64,000 nt of DNA, taken from NCBI GenBank assembly GCA_949126835.1, contig OX421500.1, forward strand, positions 17,552,181 to 17,616,180, given 5' to 3'. Within the stretch, counting starts at the first letter, position 1. Each line of letters opens with the position of its first letter. Below the pieces are notes generated by a model. It was not told where the DNA came from. It did no database searches and worked only from the letters and a program-made list of their open reading frames with translations. Positions 1-11,756 of the stretch are shown one piece after another. The stretch comes from Anisus vortex. Its lineage: Eukaryota > Mollusca > Gastropoda > Planorbidae. Both the position numbers and the translations under genes were made by a program.

Positions 1-2213
1 AATTTTTTTTTAAATAATTTAATGTATACAATGATTACGGGTAGGTAATTAAGTAAAAGCCTAAAAAAAAGTACAGCTTAGATTATTTTACAGCATACTG
101 AGCCAGAAAGTTAAAGTGATCACTAAATAACCCTGGTGATGTTGGACTTTAAAGCTTTTTCTGGAATTTCAGGGGAAAACGCTGAAAAGCAAAACAAAAA
201 TATGTGTAGTTTATAAGTTTTCAATGTTTTAATGCATCATATTCATACATTTTTTTTTAAAGCTGTGCGGTTTGGGCTTAAGTACATTTATCTTTATATG
301 TATTTCAACATATTCACATTGGATCTCCATTATTTGTACCAAACAAATAACCATTAATTATATTAAAATTATTTTTTTCTCTATTATTGTGGTCAGTTAG
401 AGTTCACGTGAGTTTTTTTGGGGAAGTTGGTTCATGAAAGTAAGTGTAAGAAATTATTTTTCAACATTAATGTTTTTGCATGGAGCTATTGATTACTGAT
501 TTAGAAAGCGCAACAGACCATTTTCAATTTTTTTTAAAAGTGTATTTTTTTGTTTAAAAAGGAAACAAAACACTTTTCTAGTGTTTACATTTGGGACTTG
601 ACGTCACTCTCACCCCCTTGACGTCACTCAAGCTAAGTCGATACATTTGAATATTAGCTCCACGCAATGAAATTTTCCGTGGGGATTCTATAGAACCCAT
701 TAAAAAATGTGAGGAAAAAAAATCACACAATATTGTAATTAAGTCACTTTCTTACCATATCGTATAAGAAATAGCTACAAAAAACACCAAATCCCATTCA
801 TGCCTAGCAGAGAACCCTTCTGTGAGCATATTAAAGTCTACGTCATGTCAATTCCTATCCTAAGTCATATGATATGTCAGTAAAGGGGTCTTCAAAATTC
901 TACAAAGACATCCCTACCATATAAACTAAAGGATACTAACTAAAAACAACAAATTAAACTAAAAAAGTGAACCAACCATAAAGACTAACGTATCTAAGGG
1001 AAACAATCTGGCTCGGAAACAACTTGGTGCATGTGCTGTATGGGTGCGTTATGATATTATGAGAAAAAAATAAACAAACCAATGGGAGGTAACACAGTTT
1101 TTATTTACAACACAATGTGCTCAAGGGAAGTAACAATATTTCACAAAACATGCAAAATGACAACATTTTCAACATTAAATACAAAAAATCTTAGAAACTC
1201 TATCTGGAGAAAATAAGTTAAAGTCCCTTAGAAACATGTGAACCAGTATCCCCAAAGTATTATCGAATTAACTCTCATGCACCATTTGTATTACCTTCCT
1301 TAGGAACTTGTTTTCACGTTGTTTAATGTTTTAAACTTCAGCCAAGTAAATTGGTAAGAGCTGTAACTGGCTTTGATAGAGTGTATTCTACCTGTGAAGT
1401 GAGGAGTCAATATGTTGTACTTTGTTTAAATGGTTTGATGTATATAATTGTCGAAATTGTTATATGTATTCAATTATTTAAATTAATATGTCTTGCTAGT
1501 CGAACAAATCGATAAAATATCCTTAGTAGGGAATGTATACTTGAGGGCTGTGACGTCACGCTGAGCGGGCGAGTTTGTCAGACTATACCATAAAGGGGAA
1601 GCATAGGCGAGGCAGACATAAGTTAATAGCAGAGAATAAATGACAAGCAAAACTAAGTAATTATCTTCACTTTTTCACCAATAGTTCCTTAATGAATGGA
1701 TTCTCCCTCGCTTAACAACTAGTTTTAATTAAAATGTTGTATAATAGTGCGATAATTACACGTTATGAGTTATGCTTAAGTATTTGACCAAAAGATTGGA
1801 TGATCTCTAACTATATGAATATAATGTGTAAAGTGAACGGCTTGTAAATAATATATTATTATTTGCATATTTGCACAATAGACTAACTTTATTGCTGCAA
1901 TTGTGAACATCTTTGTTTCGTTTCTACTTATAAATCATATACAAACTCTTGAAGATATATTTGGTAAATTCACAGTAAACGGAGACTGTCATTTGACAGG
2001 ACCCAAGGAGGCGGCGTATAAATATTTATACTTTATTTTTATTTGTATCTTATTTGTATTTATAAATAAATGCTGCATTATGTTCTTTGTGTCATTTTAA
2101 AAATTGTGATGGTTGCGTATAAATATGTATACTTTTTTTTTACTTTCAAACATACTTACCATATAGGCCAACTTACATTAGACTAAATAACACTTTTTTT
2201 TTCTTTAGCCTTT
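1..2213. other. Unassigned AT-rich DNA
   Basis: No supported exon. Holds the CRE-type palindromes at 600-633 and 1551, and a stretch at 1080-1200 (GGAGGTAACACAGTTTTTATTTAC) with the look of an old LTR R region. Confidence 0.5.
600..633. promoter_or_regulatory. Pair of CRE-type palindromes
   Basis: TTGACGTCACTC occurs twice (about 599 and 618), about 19 bp apart, each with the 8-bp palindrome TGACGTCA. A third TGACGTCA lies at 1551. No transcript start can be assigned. Confidence 0.35.
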
Positions 2214-2710
2214 TTTGATACATTCTAGTTTCGTTTCCGGTTTCGGTGCCCAAAGTAGGCCAATCGAATCTTTCTACGTAGTTTCGGTTTCGGCCGAAGC
2301 CAAAAATGTATCTTTCGGTTTCATTTCAGTTTTCGTCGAAACTGGTATTGACTTTCGATCATCAATCGAATATCTATTTTAACTTTCAAAATTCATACTG
2401 TATCGCTAGTGTTGCATCTATTTTTCCGCTTATTGATAATTTCATTTAGTTAATCTGTTGCGAATTAACCTGTTGAAGTTCATAATAAAAAGATTATTTA
2501 ATCACCCAAAGGATGTCGAAAAATGGAGTGTGGGATTACTGTACGTCTTTTGAAATCTTTTCTTAGTCAATTTCGGTTATAATTCGGTCTAATGTGTATT
2601 AAAACTTTCGGCTTCAGTTTTGGTTGAAAGTTAATTTATTATTTTTCATATGGTTTCGTTTTCGTCCAAAACCAATTTTTTTATATTTTGGGCGGCCAAT
2701 ATCCTAGTGC
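2214..2710. repeat. Possible non-autonomous DNA transposon, TTTCGGTTTCG-rich
   Basis: The left part starts TGATACATTCTAGTTTCG and the right part ends GGCCAATATCCTAGTGCATCA, whose complement starts TGATGCACTAG, giving a weak terminal inverted repeat. Inside, TTTCGGTTTCGG and its complement-like GGCCGAAGCC and CGTCCAAAACC recur. No ORF. Confidence 0.35.
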
Positions 2711-3569
2711 ATCAACTATGCAACTTTTTTTTTACTTTTAGGTTCTAAAAAATAACACAATGTCAACGGCGAATTCGATTACACTACATTTGATTTTAAT
2801 TATACATTAGGTCTTACAAAACTACACGTTGATATAAATTGTCGAAGCCATACGACTTATGCTATTGAACATAGAACAAATATTTAATATGCAAAAAGGT
2901 TTCAAAACTAATAATTTAAAAAAATGTTAAAAAAAAAACACAACATTAATGTTCTTAAAGTCTATTAGAGACAAAAGCACTATATCATGTGGTGTAAAAC
3001 GAAACTAAAACCTAGTAGGTTAGTCTGAAATCTGAATCTACACAACGGCGTTCTATGGTCCCAAATCTTCAAATAAACATTCGTGAAAGAACTTGTTCTA
3101 TGCAGTAACCATAACGTGCACAACGAAAGTATTGTATTTATTCCGTACAAAAATTCGTGTTACAACATATTAGGAAGAAATTGGCTTATTAGTCAATACA
3201 TAAGGGTTCTGTAACAGGTAGCAACTTGGATTATTGACTTTTTTTTGCCAGTTTGTACAGGGCTCGTTGCATTGAAATAAATATATAGAAAATACAGAAA
3301 ATCAATACAATTGATCGATAACTATGAACGCAACATAAAATCAGATACACTAAATGTATGCATTAGTTTTTACTGCTGTATAAAGGGTCTAGAGAGAAAA
3401 AATTATACAATGATCTCTTCGATATTCACTTAGGTTATCAATATCCAAAAATTAAACGCATACAATAGTGTAGCCACTCTTCGACGATATCATTATGTTA
3501 ACAGTGGATGTTTATTAGCAGTTTACGTTAAAAAGAAATGGACGCTTCGGAACACGGAACATTAACATT
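2711..3569. other. Unassigned AT-rich DNA
   Basis: I see no gene or clear repeat boundary here. Confidence 0.4.
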
Positions 3570-3772
3570 TAGGCAGTTTGTGTGGCCACGGCATACTAGT
3601 TGTTGTGTCGCCAGCAAAATGTCCAGCCGCCTTGACTTTACCCCAACTAATGTCAGGTAGGGTCTAACCATCAGAGCTGGAAAGAATCCTGGGGAAAAAT
3701 CCTAGCCTCCTCCAGGATTCGAACCTTCGGATCGCCAGTGGAATGCGCTGTCGTTCGTAGGCTACCGTTCCC
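3570..3772 (-). repeat. SINE, tRNA-headed (copy 1 of 5)
   Basis: On the minus strand it reads ATTCCACTGGCGATCCGAAG then GGTTCGAATCCTGGAGG (a good Pol III B box), then the body with CAGCTCTGATGG, GGGTAAAGTCAAGGCGGC and GTGGCCACAC. Same family as 23482, 30876, 38995 and 40986. Confidence 0.75.
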
Positions 3773-4942
3773 TATATATATATATATAGATAATATTTTA
3801 CGTCATTCGAGGTTCTATTGTATAGGTTTAACTAGTTAAGCTAATGCATGAATATTCTTCTCTGTAATTTTATCTTATTTGTATTTATAAATAAACGCTC
3901 CAACATGTGTTATGTGCCATTTTGAACATTGTAATATTTGCGTGTAAGTAGTTTTCTGAAGTTCCAACGTTGTTCCGCGTTTTGAACAGTCACGAATATC
4001 CTCGACATCTTTAAAAGCTGCTCCCATCTGGCAGGGACTTTGTAATTTGCTTTGACCCTCGTTTCCACTCCCATACAGCAATCAACTGGGCTTTGCACAC
4101 AAAGTTTGCATGGATTACTTGAAGTAACAGGGTTCACCGGCAAGTATTGGAGGTACTAAGAGACCTAATAAATCTTATTGGAACCATGAACAAGAGAAAA
4201 CTACATGATTTGTCAAATTTGTATCGATAAATTTTGTTTAAACTGTTTACAAGATTTTATTTATCTAGAATGTTACATATAAATGCATAACATTAATTTG
4301 TTAATGAAACTGTAAAAAAAAAATGTGTGTTGTTTTGTTAAATTGTATTGACATTAGCATTTCTATAGTACATGTAGAAAAAAGAAAGGCCCCGGTCTTG
4401 ACCTTAAACGCTTCATGTGTGCATTCATATTCAAATATAAAGTACCATGGATCTTTACTTTTCTTATGTAATAATCACAATCAGATATAATTAAATTATA
4501 TAATACATAATTATTTAATTTTTAGCGTAACGAGCAAAACAGGTGCACAAAAAAAAAAGCTGCCATTCAGTTTTTGTTTTTAAATTGTGGACTGCAAGAG
4601 ACAATCAATAGGCAGTGTTTGTTTTGCAATTAGAGTTCCTCAAGATAAGTAGTCATCCCTGCCAGACGAGTACAATCTCTTTTGTGGTGCCAATAAACCA
4701 CCTTTTATACCTTCTGCTTTTAGGTTGAAATTGGATATAGGCGTGAAGATCAGTAGCTGGATTAGCTTACCGAACGAGTTAGTCATGGACTCTTGCTGTT
4801 TGGAGATTTATTGAGAAACAGAATCTTATACTTATTTTCAATCCGGCAGTTACATTAAAACCCAAGTATTGTAAACGATGCAACAATACAATACTAAGAA
4901 TGAAACAATGAAAAGGAACGAAAAGTTAGCTTATTTGACGTT
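3773..4942. other. Unassigned DNA with a short dispersed segment
   Basis: 3868-3950 (TATCTTATTTGTATTTATAAATAAACGC...) is similar to 2045-2120, so a short dispersed repeat is present at both places. Two overlapping minus-strand ORFs at 3875-4143 have no recognised similarity. Confidence 0.35.
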
Positions 4943-5197
4943 ATGCATATTTCTAGGCATTTAAAGCAGACTATAACATTAAAATTTAATTTGCACACTT
5001 CTTTATCAAAGACTATGAAAACGGCTGCAGGATTCATTGAAGATGGCGGAGAGGATAGTATGTATGTAATAATTCATGTCCCAATAATCCAAGGGGCTAA
5101 GGGACTTTTAGGACGTAGTGTAGCGTTATATCAATTTAATATTTCTAAAATGTATAATGTAAGACCACCAGACGCATCCGTTCTTATCCTCAAATAA
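4943..5197 (+). other. 84-codon ORF, unassigned
   Basis: Second half is protein-like (GFIEDGGEDSMYVIIHVPII, then GLLGRSVALYQFNISKMYNV). Its TAA is followed within a few bases by AATAAA (5196-5201), so it may be the last exon of a gene or a retrocopy. No family recognised, no upstream exon located, and the AT-rich context makes chance possible. Confidence 0.22.
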
Positions 5198-5709
5198 TAA
5201 AAGTGACAATATTCATTAGTTTGAATGATATTTTTTTTAATTTATATATATATATATATATATGAATAAAGTTTTCATCGAAATATTATTATGTTCACTA
5301 CACTATGTTTCTTGATGCAATGAAATATATTCTAGACATTCGAGAGAACAAAAAAAAACAACAAGAAAAACAGGAAAATGAAAAGGTAGTAATCTGAATA
5401 TCCTAATTATACACGTATGTAAGTATGTTTGCTGACATTTCTATATTTTCAAATAATATAAGGGTAAAGGTCATTGATACGCTCTAGATACAGTACATTG
5501 CAATTTATCGATCACTAGAAATATTTAATGGTGCACCCCTTATTTGAGAAAATCAATTGCTTGATTCATTTTACAAGGTGGCATTGAACAGTATGTATGT
5601 GTTACTTTATACTTCTTTTTTTTTTAATACAAGTGTAAAGGAAATGTATATAACTATCATCAACATATATAATTACAGTGAGTTTTTTTGTTTGTTTATA
5701 TATATACGA

Positions 5710-7490
5710 GTGGTTATGCCCGTCAAAATGACGGAGAAACGAACGACTACAATATTACAATATTAGTTAAGTTAAGTTAATATTAATGTTAAGAGAGAAA
5801 GAAAAGAGACTATTAAAATGAACGTTTCTTTTCGGTATTTAGTTTTTGTTCTTTTTAATTGTTTCTGACCCTGGCATATGCATAATAATTGTTACTGTCA
5901 AGCGTCTGATATTATAACGTAGCAAACAGTTGTGTTGACTTGACTTGTTATTAAAAATAGCCTATTAAATTAACAATAATATACTATCTAAAAGAAAAAA
6001 AAACCACAATACCAAACAATAAAAGGTAAATAATAAAAAAAGCGTAGAAAAAAATATTTCAATACAATACAAACTAAAGTGATAACGATTTTTTCGGTAT
6101 TTAATTTTTGTTCTTGCTTATTGTATTAATAAAACAGTGTTGAGAATGTTTCTTTCGGTATTTAGTTTTTGTTATTTTTTTTTTTGTTTCTGGTCGACCT
6201 GAACCTGACATATGCATAAGAATTGTGGCCTCAAGGACTGGCGTAGTGTGTAAACCGCCGATACATTCCCATTAAGAATACACTGGCGGGCGAACGCATG
6301 GGGCACAGAGGGAGGAAGCAATGGACGCTGCAATCCCGTCTCGAGAACCACCCGGTGCCTGGATGCATGTACCTATAGTATAGGATTTGTGCTACCGGGT
6401 GACAGTGCAGGTATACGGGCGAGCCACTACGATAATGATCCTTAGGGGAACCGCAGTGAACGATCGCTGGGCTGCGGAAACCTTCCCCGTTACACGGCAC
6501 GCCACGCCTTGGGCGTGTCGTTGGGTGGCTGGAGCCTGGACAGAGATTGCTCAATCCTAAGCGTTACGCCCTGGACACAAGAGCCGAAAGGCTAGTCCGG
6601 GTTTTTTAAAGAGACTTTTAAATTCGATATTAAAATGTAGCGAACAGTTGTGTTGACTTGACTTGTTATTAATTATATTAAATTAAAAATAATATACAAT
6701 CTGAAAGAAAAAAAACATAAATACAAAACAATAAAAAAGGTAAAAAATATTTAAAAAAAATAGAAAATAATATTTCAATGAAATAAAAACTAAAGTGAGA
6801 AAGATTTTTTCGGTATTTAATTTTTGTTCTTGCTTATTGTATCAATAAAACAGTATTGATAATGTTTCTTTCGGTATTTAGTTTTTATTTTATATTGTTG
6901 CTGTCAATCTTCTGGTACCCGGTATTTGAAAGTAATCATTTATAAGCCTAACTTGTTTTTTTATAATTCGTATCATTTAATTTATAGGGTGTATAAAGTC
7001 GCCTTTTAAAGGATATTCTCCAATAACAACGTAAATCCATTAAATAATTAAAACATTTGGTTACTTTTACTTAAAAGGATAATGCAAACATCAATAATGA
7101 AAAAATAATTTCATAGACATTACGTCATACGCTAGTATTTTCTTTAAAGTAAACCATTGAAACTCTCTAAGCCAAATTGCAGTGCGTAGCTTTTAAAAAA
7201 GGTCTCGCCACATTAAAAAAACAACAGTAGAATTGGGAAAACCCGGAAAGACCCTCGCGTTCAACATAGTGAATGTCGCGTTCAATATAGTAAATGAACG
7301 GAAATGGCCATTTGCTATGTACCGTTATATTTATTTGCATAGATGGATATGACATTTTGGATTTTTTAAATCAACACATTTATGATTATAAGTGATAAAA
7401 TAAAATTATCTTTTGGAGGACGTTTCCAATTTATACATTTAATTTTTGGCCCGAATAGTCAAACGGCTTAGGAGCCTATAGCGAACAAAC

Positions 7491-7523
<33 letters not shown>

Positions 7524-7563
7524 AACAAACATATAAACAAACTCACGGTAATTATATATGTTG

Positions 7564-7594
<31 letters not shown>

Positions 7595-9470
7595 CGCTAT
7601 AGGCATCTAAGCCGTTTGACTAATCGGGACAAAAGTTAAATGTATAAATCGGAAACGTACTCCAAAAGATAATTTTATTTTATGACTTATAATCATAAAT
7701 GAGTTAATTTTTTTAATCAAAAAAAGTATATCCAGCTATACAAATAAATATAACCGTACATAGCAAATGGCCGTTTCCGTTCATTTACTATATTGAACGC
7801 GAGTGTCTTTTCGGGTTTTCCCAATTCTGCTGTTGTTTTTTTTAATGTGGCGAGACCTTTTTTAAAAGTTACGCACCGCAATTCGGCTTGGAGAGTTTCA
7901 ATGGACTAGGCTACTTAAAAAAAATACTATCGTATGACGTAATGTCTATCAAATTATTTCTTTTTTCATTATTAATGCTTGCATTATCTTTTAAGTAAAA
8001 GTAACCAAATATTTTAATTATTCAATGGATTTACATCGCTATTGAGGATATCCTTTAATAGGCGACTGTATACAATCTATAAATTAAATGATACGAATTA
8101 TAAAAAAACAAGTTAGGCCTATAAATGATAACACTCTAATACCGGGTACCATAAGCGTGACAGCAACAATATAAAATAAAAACTAAATACCGAAAGAAAC
8201 ATTATCAATACTGTTTTATTGATACAATAAGCAAGAACAAAAATTAAATACCGAACAAATCTTTCTCACTTTAGTTTTTATTGCATTAAAATATTAGTTC
8301 CAATTTTGTTTATATTATTTACCTTTTTTATTGTTTTGTATTTATGTTGTTTTTTTTTAGATAGTATATTTTTGTTAATTTAATATTATTAATACCAAGT
8401 CAAGTCAACACAACTGTTCGCTAAATTTTAATATCGAATTTAAAAGTCTCTAAAAAAAACCCGGACTAGCCTTTCGGCTCTTGTGTCCAGCGCGTAACGC
8501 TTAGGATTGAGCAATCTCTGTCCGGGCTCCAGCCACCCAACGACACGCTGAAGGCGTGGCGTGCCGTGTAACGGTTAAGGTTTTCGCAGCCCAGCGATCG
8601 TTCACTGCGGTTCCCCTTAGGATCATTATCGTGGTGGCTCGCCAGTATACCTGCACTGTCACCCGGTAGCACAAATCCTATACTATAGGTACATGCATTC
8701 AGGCACCGGGTGGTTCTCGAGACGGGATTGCAGCGTCCATTGCTTCCCCCCCCCCCCCCCGAGACCAGTGGCCTCTCGGCAGTGTAATGGACCTCGGACC
8801 AGCCGCGGGGCTGTGCCCCATGCGTTCGCCCGCCAGTGTATTCTTAATGGGAATGTATCGGCGGTTTACACACTACGACAGTCCTTTAGGCCACAATTCT
8901 TATGCATATGCCAGGGTCAGGTCGACCAGAAACAAATAAAAATAACAAAAACTAAATACCGAAAGAAACATTCTCAACACTGTTTTATTAACCCTTACAG
9001 TCCCGGGCGCGTATATAGCGGAACTGAAGGCATCATAGATAGAAGTAGGTAGGTACGGGGTAGGGTTAATACAATAAGCAAGAACAAAAATTAAATACCG
9101 AAAAAAATCGTTATCACTTTAGTTTTTATTATATTGAAATATTATTTTCTACGCTTTTTTTTTATTATTTACCTTTTTAATGTTTGGTATTGTGTTTTTT
9201 CTTCTTTTAGATAGTATATTATTGTTAATTCAATAGGCTAATTTTAATAACAAGTCAAGTCAACACAACTGTTCGCAACGTTTTAATACCAGACGCTTGA
9301 CAGTTACAATTATTATGCATATGCCAGGGTCAGAAACAATTAAAATAACAAAAACTAAATACCGAAAAGAAACGTTCATTGTATTTATTGTAATAGTCTC
9401 TTTTCTTTCTCTCTTAACAAAACATATTGTAGTCGTTCGGTTCTCCGTCATTTTGACGGGCATAACCACT
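5710..9470. mobile_element. Long inverted-repeat (foldback) element, copy 1
   Basis: The left arm 5710-7490 and right arm 7590-9470 are near-complementary over their length. Outer ends: GTGGTTATGCCCGTCAAAATGACGG on the left and its complement CCGTCATTTTGACGGGCATAACCAC on the right. Inner ends: GCCTATAGCGAACAAAC and TTTGTTCGCTATAGGC. The outer left flank and the centre (7491-7589) are (TA)n tracts. No transposase ORF is present; ORFs inside are arm translations. Arms hold AT-rich segments with a recurring CGGTATTTAGTTTTTGTT motif and one GC-rich block (6232-6600; 8455-8905). The right arm has an extra piece near 8995-9066 and a C12 run at 8750. Confidence 0.82.
6232..6600. repeat. GC-rich core block of the foldback arm (left, copy 1)
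   Basis: Stands out from AT-rich flanks. Contains self-complementary motifs: CACGCCTTGGGCGTG, and GAGCCGAAAGGCT near the inner end followed by TTTTTT (complement GCCTTTCGGCTC). Repeated in the other three arms at 8455-8905, 54780-55315 and 56425-56800. No coding sense, no tRNA or rRNA recognised. Confidence 0.6.
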
Positions 9471-9993
9471 AGTATAGTAATAGTTGTAAATACATTATTT
9501 AATTTTAAACCATTATTATATTAGCATTACGTTTTCTTTAATTTGAATGTTTTTGAAGATAAACCTTAAAAAGAGAGCATTTTCCTCAAACTTTTTAATC
9601 ATTATAATTACTAAGCTTAGGTGTAGCTTAGTATAGTTTAGATTGTTATTCAAGAATATATAAGTAGATGTGCTCGACTTAAAAGGGGATTCTTTTATAA
9701 TCCATCACATTTACGTTTCAATTTCAAATTTCAATTAGAATTTTATTAGTGCGTTAAAATTGTATAATTATTATATAATTTTTTAATGGTGTTTGAGTAA
9801 AACAGAAGAAATATATTTGCATTCAGATTAATATGGTTAGATTTACTTATTATTTCATTGTTTTTGTTAAATCTTGAATCGGTAAAGAACGATTCATGAA
9901 AGTATCGATAATATATTTCTATTAATCTAGAATATCATTCTTAACTGCCCGTACTATTTAGCAGGTGCACAACCAGCTGTAGTTACAACTCAA

Positions 9994-10220
9994 TTACCGG
10001 TAAAACGGGGTAACTTTGTACCACTTTTTTCATACTTTATAATATTTGTACACAGTCTTTAATTATTTTGATGATGTTAATAGCTCTAACTAGGGAGAAC
10101 AACAACATAAAAAGGAATAAATAAGTAAAAGACAATTATTATGGAGAATTAAGTTTTATTTTAATATTTTGTGGGGTGGTCAAAGTTACCCCGTCATGGG
10201 GTTACTTTGGACCAAAAATA
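9994..10220. repeat. Possible small inverted-repeat element
   Basis: GGTAAAACGGGGTAACTTTG near 10000 faces GGTCAAAGTTACCCCGTCATGG near 10180, which is followed by a direct copy GGGGTTACTTTGGACC. About 225 bp in all. Too short to assign. Confidence 0.35.
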
Positions 10221-10671
10221 TTAATTCAATAAAAAAAATTGTTGGACAAAAAATATTAAAAATTATATTACAAGCCATTCAGCATTAGATAACAAACTAC
10301 ATGGCAAACTGAAAATGAAATATTACAATTTAAAATGAACATTTTTCTAAGTTATTTTTTGACTGTGTGCCTTTGTAGGTGGATTTGCGTAATCCATTTG
10401 TCGGCTGAACCGTAATTGATGATGTTTTCACCGGTCATGTTTTGAATGGTGTAAAATGAATTCGAGAAATAGTCACTAATAACTTGTCGATGCAGGAGCT
10501 TTTTTTAAAAGTGTTCGGCAATATTCTGTTTCTGATTTCTTTCTTGTAGCGATAAAGAAAGAAGTCCAACCAGCCATAACCAGGCCAGTTTTTTTTTTAA
10601 ACATAAAAATAGACCTCCGTTGATTTTAAAAGTATGTCTTGACCACTTTTTATGTTCTGAGTCATCATTAG

Positions 10672-11115
10672 TGTAACATATTAATAGCACCCACAGCTCT
10701 CTCTCTCAACGCAAGTTTTGTGGGCGGTACTAAAAAGCCTAGACTGTTCTAAGAATACATTCTCGTGCCGACCTCGTATTCTCGGAATGGATAGGAATAG
10801 TCTATTATTTCTCATACAGGGGAGTTTATGTTAAAACTATAAATTTTTTTATGAGTTTTGTAATGATATCATTATTTTCACCCCTCCTAGTAATAGGTAT
10901 GTTCCCCGCTCTCCTACGCTATTATTTAAGGCTAGGCAGAGTATTGTGCAGAGTTTTGTACAGAGTGGACGCTGGTGTTGGCACTATTTTCTTCTAACTG
11001 TATATAATTTTCATATTGTATATATTTGCACACATCACCTGAATTAAATTATCAACAACATTTACGCTGAAGCGTCCTCGTCAAGTTACTATTTCTGTTT
11101 CATTGTTTACAATAT
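10672..11115 (-). mobile_element. Truncated LTR related to the solo LTR at 23816
   Basis: Starts TGTAACATATTAATAGCACCC at 10672. It follows the complement of 24486 downward through CTCTCTCTCAACGCAAGTTTTGTGGG, the TATTTAAGG TATA-like box near 10923 and AAGTTACTATTTCTGTTTCATTGTTTAC near 11100. It then diverges, so about 230 bp of the LTR is missing. Opposite orientation to 23816. It ends about 350 bp before channel exon 1. Confidence 0.65.
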
Positions 11116-11465
11116 TATAATATATTTAATTTATATATTAATATATATATTTAATTTTTTTTTAAGTCTATACTAGTCATATATAATATGGGGGTGAAAC
11201 ATTACAGTATTTAACATGTAACTACAGGATATAGCTTGATAATGCAGCTAACCCTTTTATTGATTTTTTTTTTTTTTTTTCATCAAACCTTTGATGCAAT
11301 AGAAATAAACAATGTCTTATTAAGACTCAGCGTACTCAAATTAATTAAAGAAACATAAACAAATTTCGATAAACAGAGACCCCAAAAATGTGTTACATTG
11401 TGTTAAAATGTATGCACTCATTGAAGAACTACTGTAAGATTTGTATTATGTTTCTTATTAAACAG

Positions 11466-11553
11466 GGTTTTCTTTTTAAACACTAAATAACTATCTATGG
11501 ATGAAGAAGCTGAAGCTTACAAGAAAGAAGCCACTAGTAAAAATGACACTAAG
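11466..11553 (+). CDS. TRPM-like gene exon 1: 5' UTR plus first 19 codons
   Basis: An acceptor AACAG ends at 11465, so this is probably the second transcribed exon. The coding start is ATG at 11497. An in-frame TAA at 11488 supports it as the true start. The peptide begins MDEEAEAYKKEATSKNDTK, charged and without a signal peptide. The donor is AAG|GTATAA at 11554, phase 0. The upstream non-coding first exon and promoter were not identified. Confidence 0.7.
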
Positions 11554-11678
11554 GTATAACTTAAAAATCATATAGTTTATAGTAAATTCGTAATACTTTA
11601 TAATTCTACATTTAAGCATAGGCCTATATGTATATATAGATATTCTTATTTATATATAAATATATATACATACATTTA

Positions 11679-11756
<78 letters not shown>

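Noticed and set aside
3875..4143. Overlapping Cys-containing - strand ORFs
   Set aside because: Two frames of the same DNA, no signal peptide, no family pattern and no splice context; chance is more likely.
6231..6554. 107-codon - strand ORF, and similar ORFs at 8466, 8693, 54773 and 56639
   Set aside because: They lie in the GC-rich block of the foldback arms, are found in different frames in each arm, and show no conserved protein.
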